A stretch of 64,000 nucleotides of DNA from positions 1,158,001 to 1,222,000 of the forward strand of contig JAWRVZ010000029.1 in the NCBI GenBank assembly GCA_037043235.1, in the 5' to 3' direction. The notes below the pieces were generated by a model, which worked only from the letters and a program-made list of their open reading frames with translations, made no database searches and had not been told where the DNA came from. Both the position numbers and the translations under genes were made by a program. This DNA is from Rhodeus uyekii (taxonomy: Eukaryota; Chordata; Actinopteri; Cypriniformes; Acheilognathidae). Positions 1 to 10,523 of the stretch are shown piece by piece (positions within the stretch are counted from its first letter, which is position 1; the number at the start of each line of letters is the position of its first letter).

Positions 1-168
1 CATTTGAAATTGAAAATGATCAAAGGCATCATGTCAGCTTAAAAAGATTCAGTGACATCACAGGAACCTTTAAAAGGTTTGGTGATATAATTGGAACATA
101 AAAAGATTAATGACATCATAGGAGTTTAAAAATATTCTGTGACATCATAAGCACTTAAAAAAGTTATA
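1..168. repeat. Degenerate ~29-bp tandem repeat, left part
   Basis: Imperfect head-to-tail units of roughly 28-31 bp share the core GACATCATAGGAACTTAAAAA followed by a variable T-rich stretch. The same array resumes after position 675, so the sequence between is an insertion. No coding potential is visible. It runs off the left edge of the window, so its total length is unknown. Confidence 0.8.
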
Positions 169-674
169 CAGTGGAATTGCTAGTATTGCATGCGCGGTTA
201 CTATGGTTTCTTTACAAACTCTAAAATGCTTTGTTGCTTTTTGCCTTTAACGGTCTGCTTAAAAAAAACCAAATGCTTCTATCAGTGACGACGTCTTTGT
301 CGATGTCAATGTAATCTGGGAATTCCTGGACAGTGATGCGAACTCCTGCCATAGCATCTGCAAGGCTTGATTTTCCGCCACTTCCACGAGTTCTGCTGCT
401 GCGCAGCACTGTGAGTGAAGCATCACTGACAGAGCGACCACATGGACCGCGATCAACGCACACTCAGCGTATGCGCAGTGAACTAGGTGCGCTCATTAGT
501 CACGAGATAACCATGTGAATTTGTCAAAAATATCAGGGTTCGGCGACATAAAAAAATCGACATAACCGATAAGAAAATGCTAAGACAAATAGGGAGTTTG
601 GCGATTCCACTTCAAAAACGTCGACATAACAGGGTTGGCGAGTTAACCGAGCTCGAGATAAGTGAACTCCACTG
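169..674. mobile_element. Pogo/Tigger-like DNA transposon remnant inside the 29-bp satellite
   Basis: The ends are a short inverted repeat: CAGTGGAATTGCT on the left and the complement of CAGTGGAGTTCACT on the right. They interrupt the 29-bp satellite. The left flank is TA, as expected for Tc1/mariner-pogo elements; the right flank is TG, so the duplication is imperfect. The minus strand contains a short remnant reading PDYIDIDKDVVTD, which resembles the acidic C-terminal part of pogo/Tigger transposases. The internal sequence (repeated cgacataa words) resembles other pogo-like elements here, but the termini are more diverged. The family assignment is inference from termini and this short motif. 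Confidence 0.6.
221..463 (-). pseudogene. Possible pogo-type transposase C-terminal remnant
   Basis: An 80-codon open stretch on the minus strand ends in a segment with QEFPDYIDIDKDVVTD. In pogo/Tigger transposases a similar acidic, D-rich segment lies C-terminal to the DDE catalytic core. No DDE core and no helix-turn-helix DNA-binding region is present, and the element is only about 0.5 kb, so it cannot encode a working transposase. It could be a chance open frame; the position inside an element with pogo-like ends is the main support. Confidence 0.35.
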
Positions 675-1015
675 TGTAACATCATGGGAAGATAAAAAGG
701 TTCAATGACATCTTAGGAACTTATAAAGGTTTATTAAGATCATAGGAAATTAAAAAAATATTTTCTGACATCAAAGGAACTTTAAAAGATTCAACGGCAC
801 CATATTTACTTAAAAAGGTTATATGACATCATAGGAACTTAAAATATGACATGACATCACAGGAATTTAAAAATATTCTGTGACATCATAAGCACTTTAA
901 AAGATTATATGACATCATGTGAACTTAAAAAGCTTCAGTGATGTAATTGGAACATAAAAAGAGTCAATGGTCATAATAACTTAAAAAGGTTCTGCGGCTT
1001 CCTAGGAACTTATAA
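675..1015. repeat. Degenerate ~29-bp tandem repeat, right part
   Basis: This continues the array seen at the left edge: repeated GACATCATAGGAACTTAAAA-type units with drift and small indels (for example near 705, 765, 825, 855 and 910). Together with the left part it would form a satellite of about 500 bp before the pogo-like insertion. Confidence 0.8.
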
Positions 1016-2330
1016 AGTTCAGCTTTGTTTTGAAGAGTACTGTACCCTGGGGATTTGTTTGTGCTCGTGTCTGTGTTTTGCTCCTGTCTTTTTCTCCAGG
1101 TGTGCGTCTTTGTTCTTGGTTTGATTTGTCTTTAGTGTGAGCTGATCGGGGTAGACACAACAGAACGCCAACCAACAACAAGAAGAGTAATGTCACCCCT
1201 TGAGCTATTTCTCTCTTCACAGAGATCTACCCAAACAGATGCTCTCCCAGACAAAAGCTTCAATTAGAAGTGTAGTGGATGATGGTCCTGTGATCCAAAA
1301 CACAGCCGCAGTGCCAGAGGGTATATCGTCTCTGTCTTATCTATGTGTGTGTGTTTGTCAGACTCTAACTCGTGCACACCTGACCATATTTTTCCACAAA
1401 GGCTCTTTTCGCCTGACGGAAAGACAAAGGGTAGACAAAGACAGAGATTAAACAAGATTAGACAGGTAATTACATCCCACCTCTCACTCACTTCCTGTGA
1501 TAAAGAGTACTGTGTTGCTGTGTTTCGCTTTGTGTTCCCGGTCTCCCTCAGCGTATACGTCTACGTCTACCTGCTTGGGTTTCCACTGCTCATTGTTTGT
1601 ACAGATCAAGACTGACGGGGGTCATGTGCATGTATGGGAACGTGTGCGATTTGGTCTCGTTTCTGTGACGTTGATGTCCGTTTGGTTGTATATTTGACAC
1701 TGTGGTTACTGTGGTTTTAAGTGTTTGTGTAAGTGTGCGTCCATGCGGAACCAGTGGTTCCTCCAGCTGTGTTTTGTAAGCCGACCCACAGTGTTGTAGT
1801 GGTTTGGATGGTGAAGTTCTTCAGTTGGGCATGTTTTATCGTTTTCCTGAGGAGTTCTGTGGATGCTCGGGTAGGGGAGTGGAGTTTTGTGTATTAATGA
1901 GGTGTTTGTGTATGTGTATTGTTATAAAGAGGAGGGGCCCTGTTTACAAGGTAGGTCTCAGCTGAGCCTCGTTCACCGACCTCACATTCCAGAACCGCCG
2001 CAAATCGCCTCCATCTGGCCAACTCTTGCTCTCTGTTTCTCTCATCTCTCACACTCACTATTCTTCACTTTTCCTCCTCAATCGCTGAGGGCTGGTTAGA
2101 CTGTTTTGTTGATTGTTAGGTTTGCTAGAGCAAGCATTACTTATTCTTGCTCATATTTGGGTGTTTCTTTAACTGTGGACACTTTCAGCCTTGTGGACTT
2201 TTATAAAGTAAACTCACTTGAAACATTCTTTTTACACTCTCACTAGTTTATCTGTATACTAACAATGTTTAACAGAGTATAAACACTACCAACATTTATG
2301 GTCAGAATTTTTTTTTTTTTTTTGTTGAAA
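1016..2330. other. Gene-free stretch, possible old repeat; no supported gene
   Basis: No conserved protein or spliced exon is supported here. A TATAAA at 1923-1928 lies 20-odd bases before an AAG|gtaggt donor-like site at 1950, so an untranslated first exon is conceivable but unproven. A minus-strand 72-codon frame at 1002-1220 starts with a hydrophobic, signal-peptide-like segment followed by a charged tail; I recognise no family. The text is T/GT-rich with short CT and GT runs. Confidence 0.3.
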
Positions 2331-2336
2331 GAGTGT

Positions 2337-2645
2337 CTTATGTTCTCCAAGGGTGCATTTATTTGATCAAAATTATTTACAATTTTAAATAACTATTTTC
2401 TATTTTAATAAATATGTAATTTATTCATGTGGTGGCAAAGTGTCATTGCTCCAGTCTTCAGTGTCATCTAATCTTCACAAATCATTCTAATATGCTGATT
2501 TGATGGTCAAGAAACATTTGTGATTATTATCAATTTTGAAAACAGTTGATGCTTAATATTTTTTGGGAAAACATGATTTTGTTTCAGGATTCTTTGATGA
2601 CTAAAAAGCATTTATTTGAAATAGAAATCTTTTGAAACAATATAA
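2337..2645 (+). repeat. Dispersed ~300-bp fish repeat, copy 1
   Basis: The segment has the order: TGCATTTATTTGATCAAAA, TTTTAATAAATATGTAATTTAT, CTCCAGTCTTCAGTGTCA, ATGCTGATTTGATG, TTATTATCAATTTTGAAAACAG, GGATTCTTTGATGA. The same order recurs at 33310-34180 and, on the opposite strand, near 25980-26290 and 50330-50500. Four copies in 64 kb mark it as an abundant interspersed element. I cannot assign a transposase family because no clear inverted termini or coding remnant are visible. Confidence 0.75.
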
Positions 2646-2699
2646 AAATATAACAATATAAAAATTATTTGAATGGTAAATATACACCACAGGAGAAGT

Positions 2700-4478
2700 T
2701 GCTTTTCTAGATCTTTATCTTTTTATTCATCTGAACAAAACACAATTTTCTCGCTTTTTGCACAATTAAAAATAAAACTGTTGTTTCACTTATTAGGATA
2801 TTGCATCTAAAAAAAATAATGTTGGTGCTTTGCTTATCCTACACTGTTTGTGCTATGACTGTGAATATCCCAAATTATGAAGAGAAATGTGCAGTTTTAA
2901 GCAGATGCACTTTTTGTCTGGTTGACGATAAAATGGGTAAAAACAAAGGGGTATCAGAGTCATTTCTAGTGACCAGACTTGGACTGAATTGGGCCCTTTT
3001 GGCTCTTGATGGCCATTAAGCAACCAAGTTAGCAAGACATCCAACAAATCCTAGTGCCAACTAGGAAACCGCCTAACATTGTGTTGCATAGCATTTTCTT
3101 GTTTACCATCAATTAGCTACCAACACAAAGGATCTACACAGAAAAACGAAATATGTCCCATCTGCTTTTCGCAGTTCGATCCTGTTGTTGTGCCTCGTGT
3201 TCCCTCTTATTTCATTGTTATTCTTTCCCGGTGAGCTCATTCTGGGCTGTGGTTCTCAGAAGTGTAAATTAGAACCAGACCTTTTCTTTCCGAGCGAGGC
3301 ACGGATTGCTTCTCATCTAATGTTCTGTTCCCTCCCTTTTGAGACTGAAGAAATGGCCCTGACCGAGAGCACGTTGTGCAACTCCTAGCTGTTTATCTCC
3401 CAATCTTCTCTGGCCTACTTTCTTACACTCAATCCATCTTGTCTGTATTGTCTCCTCCAGCCAGGTGTTGGGAGTTTTCTCGCAGCTGCTTGACAGATTG
3501 CGTGTGGCCAGCTGGTGGTTTGGAGGTTTGTTGTGAAGCTCTGTGAGAGAGTGTAGCTGTGGTTGAACTGACCTCACAGTACTCATTTGGACTCGTGTGT
3601 GCTGCTTGTCTAGTGTGTAGCGTGTTTGCTCTAGGCTTGGGTGAAGCCGGGTTGCGGCATGTTTCTCTGTAAGGACTGAATCGCCGCTTTGTTTGTCTCC
3701 GGGATGCCAGGGATGCTTGGCCACGGCTCTTTGGATGTGATCTGCTAATGGACTTCTGTTGATCGGGTAACTCCACTGGCACAGTGGAGCGTTAATGGAA
3801 CGGCATGTAGAATGTACCTCAATCAATAGCATTGACTGGCTCTAGGTTATAAACGCAGAGTAAAGAGACTGGTGGATACAGGATATTGCATTACCGTGTG
3901 GATCCATTAGCGATGCCCTCTAGATAAGGGAGCCTGCTAGGGTGGGTCACTAATCCTGACATCGTCCCTCGGTGTTAATGAAAGTGTTTTGGTGCATTTT
4001 ACACAATACCCCAGGATAGCATAGATTTTTCTACACACCAGCCCCCTTGGCCTTCTTCCATAAATGAATTCAATGGATGTTTCCACTGATACAGGAAGCC
4101 TTAATGACAGCAGACACATGATACCTCTTCAGTGACATTACAACATTAGATCTCTATAACTAGTGAAATGCAATGCACTTATTGTGTGCGTACATGAATT
4201 TACTCTGCACTTATATTTAAACACCTGTATGTAATTACAGCCGTAATTCTTTTCTGTGATCACATCTATAATTACACTTTTGACCCTTCTTTTACCCCTT
4301 AAATCACCCTTAAACCTACCCATACCATCAAACATGTGCCTAGCCTTACCTTTATCCCACCGAAATAACAGCTGAAGTGTTTTACATTACAACATCAACA
4401 CAATAAGAACATTGTTCCCAACAATCAGTCTTTTTGGCATAAGTGCATAGTAGTTAAAGACGCTTAATATAAAGATAT
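2700..4478. other. Gene-free stretch; no supported gene
   Basis: No exon or element is clearly recognisable. A 171-codon minus-strand open frame at 3317-3832 and a 117-codon frame at 3429-3782 overlap in different frames, have no recognisable domain, and have compositions that look random. A hydrophobic open stretch at 3175-3230 bounded by cag and gtgag is discussed among the rejected items. Confidence 0.5.
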
Positions 4479-4479
4479 A

Positions 4480-5116
4480 CAGTGGTACCTCGAGATACGA
4501 AATTAATCCGCTCCGAGGTGGACTTCGTATAATGAGTTTTTCGTGTCTTGGAACACATTTTACATGTAAAATGGCTAATCCATTCCAAGCCCTCCAAAAA
4601 CACCCCATTAAATTTCATAATAAAGCTAAATTGACCTATAAACAATGAAATAACGTAAAATGTCGAAGCTTACCTTTCGAGTGAGGCTATTTCCGAAAGT
4701 GGCGGCAGAGGCAGAGACAAACGGCAGATAATGTACGTACATACGTACACTTAACTTTACGAAAACACGTAAAAAATGTAAAGTTTCGGGTGCGGAGTGG
4801 CTGAGCTAAAGCACGCCAGCACGTACGTATAGAAGATGCATGATGGGAGGGATGCTGTCCAATTAGAGAGAAGGATCTCATGGCTTGGCTAGCATCAGGA
4901 ACCAATGGGAGAGCAGGAGGATGGTGGCGAGTTACTATAACTAAGATGGCGGCGTGCGGCGCGAGTTTCAAAATTGTTATGGGGCGAATCTCGGACTTTC
5001 AGAAACCTTTCATATCTTGAAAACTTTTCGTATGTAGAGCAGTAAAATTTTTCGTCTTTGCTTTCGTAACTTGGATTTTTCGTAAATTGAGCCTTTTGTA
5101 TCTTGAGGTACTACTG
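4480..5116. mobile_element. Pogo/Tigger-like MITE, CAGTGGTACCTCGAGATACG family
   Basis: Terminal inverted repeats are visible: the left end begins CAGTGGTACCTCGAGATACG and the right end is the complement of CAGTAGTACCTCAAGATACA. The left end is preceded by TA. Adjacent to the termini are the repeated cue words 'acgaaattaatccg' on the left and 'ttcgtaaattgagcc' on the right, shared in style with the CAGTAGAACCCC family elsewhere in the window. No transposase ORF is present, so this is a non-autonomous copy of about 637 bp. Confidence 0.8.
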
Positions 5117-6344
5117 GATGTAGATTATATCTATTTATACATACAGTGGTGTAATTTTTAAATAAAATTGCAACAATCACACAATGTCAGGCTGATAAAA
5201 CTGTCCTGAAATCATAATGCAGAAAGAATGTCTCATTAAAGAAAGAAAATTCTTGAAAAGAAATCTGTGTTCACCATTTAATGATAATCTTAACACTTTT
5301 TTTACAACATCATGTTTGTTCCAGGACTTACTTAAAATAAAAATTTTCTTAATTGACATTATTATTATTATATGTCTCACACTCTCTTCATCCTTCATAG
5401 AATAAAAACAGAATAAATATGATATGAATACAGATTAAGGCCAACATATAAACTAAGTTATATGTCTCTATCATATACTTATATGTGAAATCCTATTATA
5501 CAAATTCAATACAGCCTATAGGTGGCCACATGAGATTAACCCTACGCTTATAAAACCTGGCTCCTGACATAATAGCCTTGTATGTATGCTGAATTGCCTA
5601 CTTTTCAGAAAGTACTGTGTGGTGAATTCTTCTTCCTTTAGAGACCTTTATTAATTTTCCACTGGCTACATTATGTATAGCGCATTGCTATATTGCTATT
5701 TTAAAAAAATCAGCAGAAAGATACTTAATTTTCACATTTTGACTTGTTTCATAAACTGAGTGGTCATGGATGTGGTTATATAACTATACAGCACATTAGC
5801 CATTAGGCTTAATTATAACACAACAGAGCAATTGGATTTGAATCATTCATGATTATGACAATAATTAAGACATATATAATCACATGCATTCAAGGTATGA
5901 TGAAAATCTGATGGTTACATCACTTGATGCATGTAAAAGGTCTGTAGTTTCAAAGATAAGAAATTACTGATTTTGAACTGCCTGAAACAAGTGGTCAGTA
6001 TTTCCAGTCTTTCTTTCCGAACCTATGTAGATTTGCAACACAATTGCATAATGCCTGCCTATGATCTTCATTGGTTGTCCACAAACAACATCTACTTTGA
6101 CCCTCAAACACTGTAGTTTTAGCTGAGGCCTGGAAGAGTTTGGTTTGTGTTGTCGGCATGTCGAGAAGGTGCAGTTTTTTTGCGCTGGGAAAGAAAATCC
6201 ACATTGCACGCACTCCCAAATGACGAGGACTTGGGCTCGAATTGATATAGTAAAACTGATGATAAGTGCCAAGGAAGCCTACAGAACTAATGCATCCATG
6301 CTGAATTAAGATATGGTAATGACTGTTTCCATTCCGATATGCAC
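5117..6344. other. Gene-free stretch; no supported gene
   Basis: AT-rich sequence without recognisable exons. The only open frames (a 102-codon and an overlapping 74-codon minus-strand frame at about 5964-6272) overlap each other in different frames and have no domain I recognise. I see nothing else here. Confidence 0.5.
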
Positions 6345-6423
6345 TTTAAGCAGTAGACCAATCACAACAGACTGGACCATCTGACCAATCAGAGCAGAGT
6401 AGACCAATCACAACAGACTAGGC
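6345..6423. repeat. 46-bp CCAAT-containing satellite, left part
   Basis: About one and a half units of a tandem repeat with the pattern GACCAATCACAACAGACTGG, then ACCATCTGACCAATCAGAGC, then AGAG plus two variable bases. The array continues after the hAT insertion at 7645. Each unit has two CCAATCA words. Confidence 0.85.
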
Positions 6424-6769
6424 CAGGGGTCTCAAACTCAAATGAGCTGGGGGCCGCAGGAGGCAGAGTTTGGGTGAGGCAGGGCCGCGTCAAGTATTCC
6501 ACAAAAAAAATATTTTCTCAAACGTCATTATTGACAGTTCTTTAACTTCAATGGGTTCTTCTGAATATGAACTGTCCTGAACAGAAACAGTATTGAAGAA
6601 CATGAACGGTTCTTCTGAATATGACTTGTCTTGCTTAGAGACCTGCAGATCTTCCTCTCACACAGCTGAGCCACATTTGGCTTGAGAGAGGAAACAGTTG
6701 AGACTCTCAGTATAGCTTGAAGATGATCGTCAGTAAGTAGACCTGTACTTGGACTTACTGAGGTTCAAG

Positions 6770-6965
6770 GTTGAGGAAAAAGTTACTAATTTTTTCGAGA
6801 TACTAGGTTATTATTATGAGAAACTTTCTCATTATTTTGAGATAATAAGTCATTATTATGAAACTTTCAATTTTTTTCCAGATACTAAGTCATTATTATG
6901 AGAAACTCTCTCATTTTTTCGAGATACAAAGTCATTATTTTGAGAAACCCTCTCATTATTATCAC
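6770..6965. repeat. Minisatellite of ~40-bp units inside the hAT element
   Basis: About four imperfect units have the theme GAGATACTAAGTCATTATTA then TGAGAAACTTTCTCATTTTT. It is internal to the hAT element and AT-rich, and makes a short spurious open frame (6858-7061). Confidence 0.75.
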
Positions 6966-7199
6966 TTAATGCTTTTTTTTCTCAACTGTGGCGGAAACGG
7001 GATTCCATACTTTCCTGATGATATGAACATCGTAACATTTGTATGTGGTAGAAAATACTGAGATAGGCGACTGCTACCGGGCTGATAATTATCAGCTGGG
7101 ACTGTGGGACACCTTTAATATATTTATTATATTATAATATATTTATTATATTATTAACCCCATGGGTTCATCGGGACAACCTAGCCAACACCGTTGTCC

Positions 7200-7593
7200 C
7201 ATTGACTATAGCCCCCTCAAGCTGGACGGCGGGCGGGATCTGGCTGAGTGTCCCAGCTTTCGCTGCAGCATCCTGCTCTCCTATTGGTCAGCATCGCTCC
7301 CACCAGCCTCTGCGTAGCGGCGTTCCTCTCCCATTTTATTTCACAACGAAAGTGAAAGTGAAAGAAGAGGAGGATGCTCTCCATGGAGACGAAAAGGGAG
7401 ATAATTGAGAAGTATGAAGCTGGGATGTGCTTGTCATACCATACTGAATAAGCATAGTTTTATTATAAAATTAAATGTGGTGTTTTCGTAGGGTTTGGAA
7501 CGGATTAGGCAATTTACATGTAAAAGCCTGACCGACTTACGAAAAGATTGACTTACGAAGCCAACCTTATTTTCGTAAGTTGGGGTTCTACTG
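7200..7593 (-). mobile_element. Truncated pogo-like element nested in the hAT element
   Basis: The right end (TTGGGGTTCTACTG followed by TA) and the adjoining 350 bp are the reverse complement of the 5' half of the element at 16805-17462. Shared features include the block around CTGCAGCATCCTGCTCTCCT, the CTCCATGGAGACGAAAAGGG palindrome and the GACTTACGAAAAGATTGACT repeat. The other terminus is missing, so this copy was truncated before, during or after entering the hAT element. Confidence 0.75.
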
Positions 7594-7644
7594 TATTATT
7601 ATAGTTATTTAAACTTTTGCATGTTTGAGACCCCTGGACTAGGC

Positions 7645-7920
7645 CATCTGACCAATCAGAGCAGAGAAGACCAATCACAACAGACTGAACCATCTGACCA
7701 ATCAGAGCAGAGAAGACCAATCACAACAGACTGAACTGTCTGATCAATCAGAGCAGAGAAGACCAATCACAACAGACTGAACTGTCTGATCAATCAGAGC
7801 AGAGTAAACCAATCACAACAGACTGGACCATCTGACCAATCAGAGCAGAGAAGACCAATCACAACAGACTGGACCATCTGACCAATCAGAGCAGAGTAGA
7901 CCAATTACAACAGACCTGGC
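7645..7920. repeat. 46-bp CCAAT-containing satellite, right part
   Basis: About six consecutive units follow the hAT element, with small variants such as AACTGTCTGATCAATCAGAG in place of ACCATCTGACCAATCAGAG. Two CCAAT (or TCAAT) words recur per unit with constant spacing. Array plus left part gives at least seven units. Confidence 0.85.
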
Positions 7921-8900
7921 AACAGATCTTTAGATTTTTCCTCATCTACAGCTTCACTTCCATCTTTATGACTGGTTTTAAATAAAACAAAATAACCGAA
8001 AACATTAATTTAAATCAAAAGTGTGTCAGTGTGTTGTAAAGGGTCTTTCAAGGATTGGTGTTGTTGGACTGATTCTCAGTCCTTGACCTGTAAGCATTAG
8101 GGTGTGTACGTGTTTCCCAGTTTATCATGATTGATCTAGGCAATCATTAGCTCAGCTGACAGCAGCTACCCGCTGGCTAACATGCTGTCTTGGTGATAAG
8201 GAGCTTCCTTTGGGAGTGTGAGCTAATGGACCACCATGAGCTCGACCTGTGAGGTTGCCATGTGTTACATGTACTTATAGTGTTGAAGGCTAAGTTTAAG
8301 GTGCCATTTCTCCACCAATTTCCAAATCCGCCCCAAGTGTGAGCACACACCGATAAGAGGATTAGCACACCTGGAAGATTATTGCTAACCTCTCCTTGCT
8401 CCTCAACACAGGCAAGCCAGGAAAGTGAGAAGAGTTTCAAAGTTACAGTTGGCATCCCTCAGCCCTCAGAGTCTTGAACGTTTTTTTTTCCAAGTGTACA
8501 GTAGTTTGCCAACTTTCCCTAAGGATAAACTGGCCATAGGGCGCACCGGGATCTTGCAAAATCAAATTTAGATTCAAGGAAACATTATTTTAATTAGAGA
8601 AAAAGTTTCAATATTGTCAGCCTAGTCCATTGAAAGTGTAGCGGCAGATTCTGGCGTGGATGACATAATTCTTACTAGCGTGGCTTGGTTGCCCCCAGAC
8701 GTGCCGTCCGCTGCTCTATCACGCATTCACAGCAGTTTCACAGGATTGCACCAGCTCAACCCTCTTATCGCCTCCTCGCCTGCTAGAAGACAAACATGAT
8801 GGGGAATGGATGTTCAGTGCAGTACAGTTATGCAAGTAAAATATCAATTTATGCAAATAAACCTGATTTCTGGATTATTGAAATACAAGATTTGAATGTT
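7921..8900. other. Gene-free stretch; no supported gene
   Basis: No exon is recognised. The minus-strand 92-codon frame at 8177-8455 has no recognisable domain. Sequence complexity is normal and no element ends are visible. Confidence 0.5.
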
Positions 8901-8912
8901 GAATGAAACAAT

Positions 8913-9173
8913 TTATGTATTTTGAATATTCAAATATAAGAAGAATTCAAGAAGGAGAGTAAGGAATGAAAATACCTTATAGTGCCATACTTGCAAGCAG
9001 GAGAAATCAGTTGTGAATTTAACAAGTAGCCAATGTATGGATTGCAGTAAAGGGGTAAAATGGTCCTCGCTGCTGCATTTTGTACTAACTTCAGGTGAAC
9101 TAATGCAGTCTGGGGGAGACCAACAAAGAATTCTACCCTTGAAGAGAATAAGGGAATGAACCACAATTTCCAA
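8913..9173 (-). pseudogene. L2-like LINE reverse-transcriptase 3' remnant (frameshifted)
   Basis: The minus strand reads LKLVQNAAARTILPLYCNP in one frame and LLQSIHWLLVKFTTDF in a second. In L2/Rex-type LINEs the end of the reverse transcriptase ORF has the conserved order LQxVQNAAAR, then HITPVLxxLHWLPVxxRIxFK. Both halves are present in the right order and spacing but in different frames, so at least one frameshift has occurred. The upstream catalytic part of the RT is absent. It is a dead 5'-truncated insertion, as is usual for LINEs. Confidence 0.75.
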
Positions 9174-9579
9174 ATCCTTTCTGTGCTTTACTTTAGCAAT
9201 TGAAAGTGTGTTACTTTCAGGTTTAAAAAGCTACCTTTAACAACGGCACCAATCTGTTTATTAATGTTTAGTGATCAGTACATAATTACCCCTAAACTCT
9301 TTAAACGAGGGAACCTAACTGACCAAAGAAAAGGTAGGTGACATGGAAGAGCCTACAATCATGACCTCAGTTTTACTGTTATTTAATTGGAGAAAGTTGT
9401 TTGACAGCCAGAGCTAAATGTCACTGTAACATTTTTGTACTTTGTCCCAAGAACATGTTTTATCTAAGCTCACAGGAAAATAAAACTGGAGATCAAAGTG
9501 GATTTTAATGCTAATATTGCTCATCATAGAAGATTTTTAAAAGAACTGAATATAAATAAGCAAATACACTTTTTTTATT

Positions 9580-9745
9580 TATGCATTTTGTCAAACGCTT
9601 TTATCTAAAGCGACTTGCATTGCATTCAAGAAACACATTGACGTTCTAATCAGTTCTTGCTTTCCCTGAGAATCGAAGCCATGACCTTTGGCATTGAAAG
9701 TGCCACGCTCTACTGTTTGTGTAGGAAAGCTGGTACTTTAAAAAA
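9580..9745 (-). mobile_element. tRNA-derived SINE, copy 1
   Basis: On the minus strand the head has a box-B-like GGTTCGATTC-type word (seen as the complement of GAGAATCGAAGCC), followed by GGGAAAGCAAGAACTGATTA and then the tail complement of AAACGCTTTTATCTAAAGCG. The same order recurs at 29222, 43233 and 48464, establishing a family. It is Pol III-derived and non-coding. Confidence 0.75.
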
Positions 9746-9987
9746 ACAACAATAGATGAAACAAACAAAAACTTTTCATGCCATTGACCCTAATACAGCA
9801 TTTTGCAATAGGTCCCTGAATGCCTTGTAGTCCCAGTCCACCCCTGATGTGTAACCAATGAACATTTAATGAATAAATCTGAGGGGAAAATGCTTCGAAG
9901 TAGTCTTGTCTCGGATAAGGACCATAGACCTCTATTTAAAAGCCAGATGTACAGGAGTTTGATCGCCAGCACTTTATATTTGTATAA

Positions 9988-10523
9988 TGTCAGGGTTCTG
10001 CCACATTTGGTCTAGCTCTGACACTACCGTAATGTCTCGTGTTTGGTGTGTGTGCGCGCGGTGTCACGCGCGTTCTTGTCTGTGTAGCGTCTTGTGTGCG
10101 GGTTACGATGTTCGTGTTTACATTGCTTTCATGTTGTGTTTTCGTGTCGCGCACTGTTTTTGTGAACTTGTAGCGACGCGAGTTTGCATTGGCTGCATGT
10201 TCGTGTCCTGTCATTGAGAACTCCACCCCCCTTGCTCTCCTGCTTTACTTTGATTTGTCCCAGCTGTTTTCCCATCAATTACCCTTCCCCCCCGTGACTA
10301 TTTAATCCCTTTGTGTTTGCTGTCTGATGCTGCTTCGTTGTCTTCTGTCCAGGTGTCTTCTGTCTGAGTCAAGTCCAGTCCAAGTTTAATCCTAGTCTTG
10401 TCTAAGTTGTTTTTTCCCCCTCAGGGTAGTTTTGTTTGTGTCTGTTCTTGTTTTTATCATTGTTCATTAAAGTAACCTTCCTCCTGCAATTGGGTCCTCG
10501 CTTCCCACATCTTATCCATGACA
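9988..10523 (+). mobile_element. Solo LTR (TGTCAGGGTT family), perfect TATAA target duplication
   Basis: A 536-bp segment starts TGTCAGGGTTCTG and ends CATGACA, giving canonical TG...CA termini, and is flanked by TATAA on both sides (9983-9987 and 10524-10528). Inside, towards the 3' end, are ACTATTTAATCCC (TATA-like), CCCCCTCAGGGTAGTTTTG and CATTAAAGTAACC (polyadenylation-like), in LTR order U3-R-U5. No internal gag-pol lies beside it, so LTR-LTR recombination has removed the body. Copies of the family are at 42182 and 54046, and a fragment at 23293. Confidence 0.85.

Larger units (their letters stand above)
6424..7636. mobile_element. hAT-family DNA transposon (non-autonomous) with an exact 8-bp target duplication
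   Basis: The element begins CAGGGGTCTCAAACTC and ends GTTTGAGACCCCTG, an inverted repeat typical of hAT elements of the Charlie type. It is flanked on both sides by GACTAGGC (6416-6423 and 7637-7644), an 8-bp duplication diagnostic of hAT insertion. The interior holds a 42-bp-type minisatellite and a truncated pogo-like element rather than a transposase gene. The target was the 46-bp satellite. Confidence 0.9.

Noticed and set aside
1002..1220. 72-codon minus-strand frame with a signal-peptide-like start (LLFLLLVGVLLCLP)
   Set aside because: The hydrophobic start is followed by a charged low-complexity tail with no known family, no conserved motif and no transcript signals; overlapping frames on the other strand are equally open.
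3175..3230. Hydrophobic open stretch (LLLCLVFPLISLLFF) between an acceptor-like TTTTCGCAG and a donor-like CCCG|gtgagc, in the phase needed to precede phosphatase exon 2
   Set aside because: PLPP exon 1 normally carries the start codon and an L-D-x-L-C-type segment before the A-x-LPF junction. This segment has no ATG, lacks the aspartate, has the wrong spacing, and PLPP genes do not have an extra exon here. Probably chance.
3317..3832. 171-codon minus-strand ORF
   Set aside because: Overlaps another open frame on the same strand, no domain or repeat homology recognised, and no gene context.
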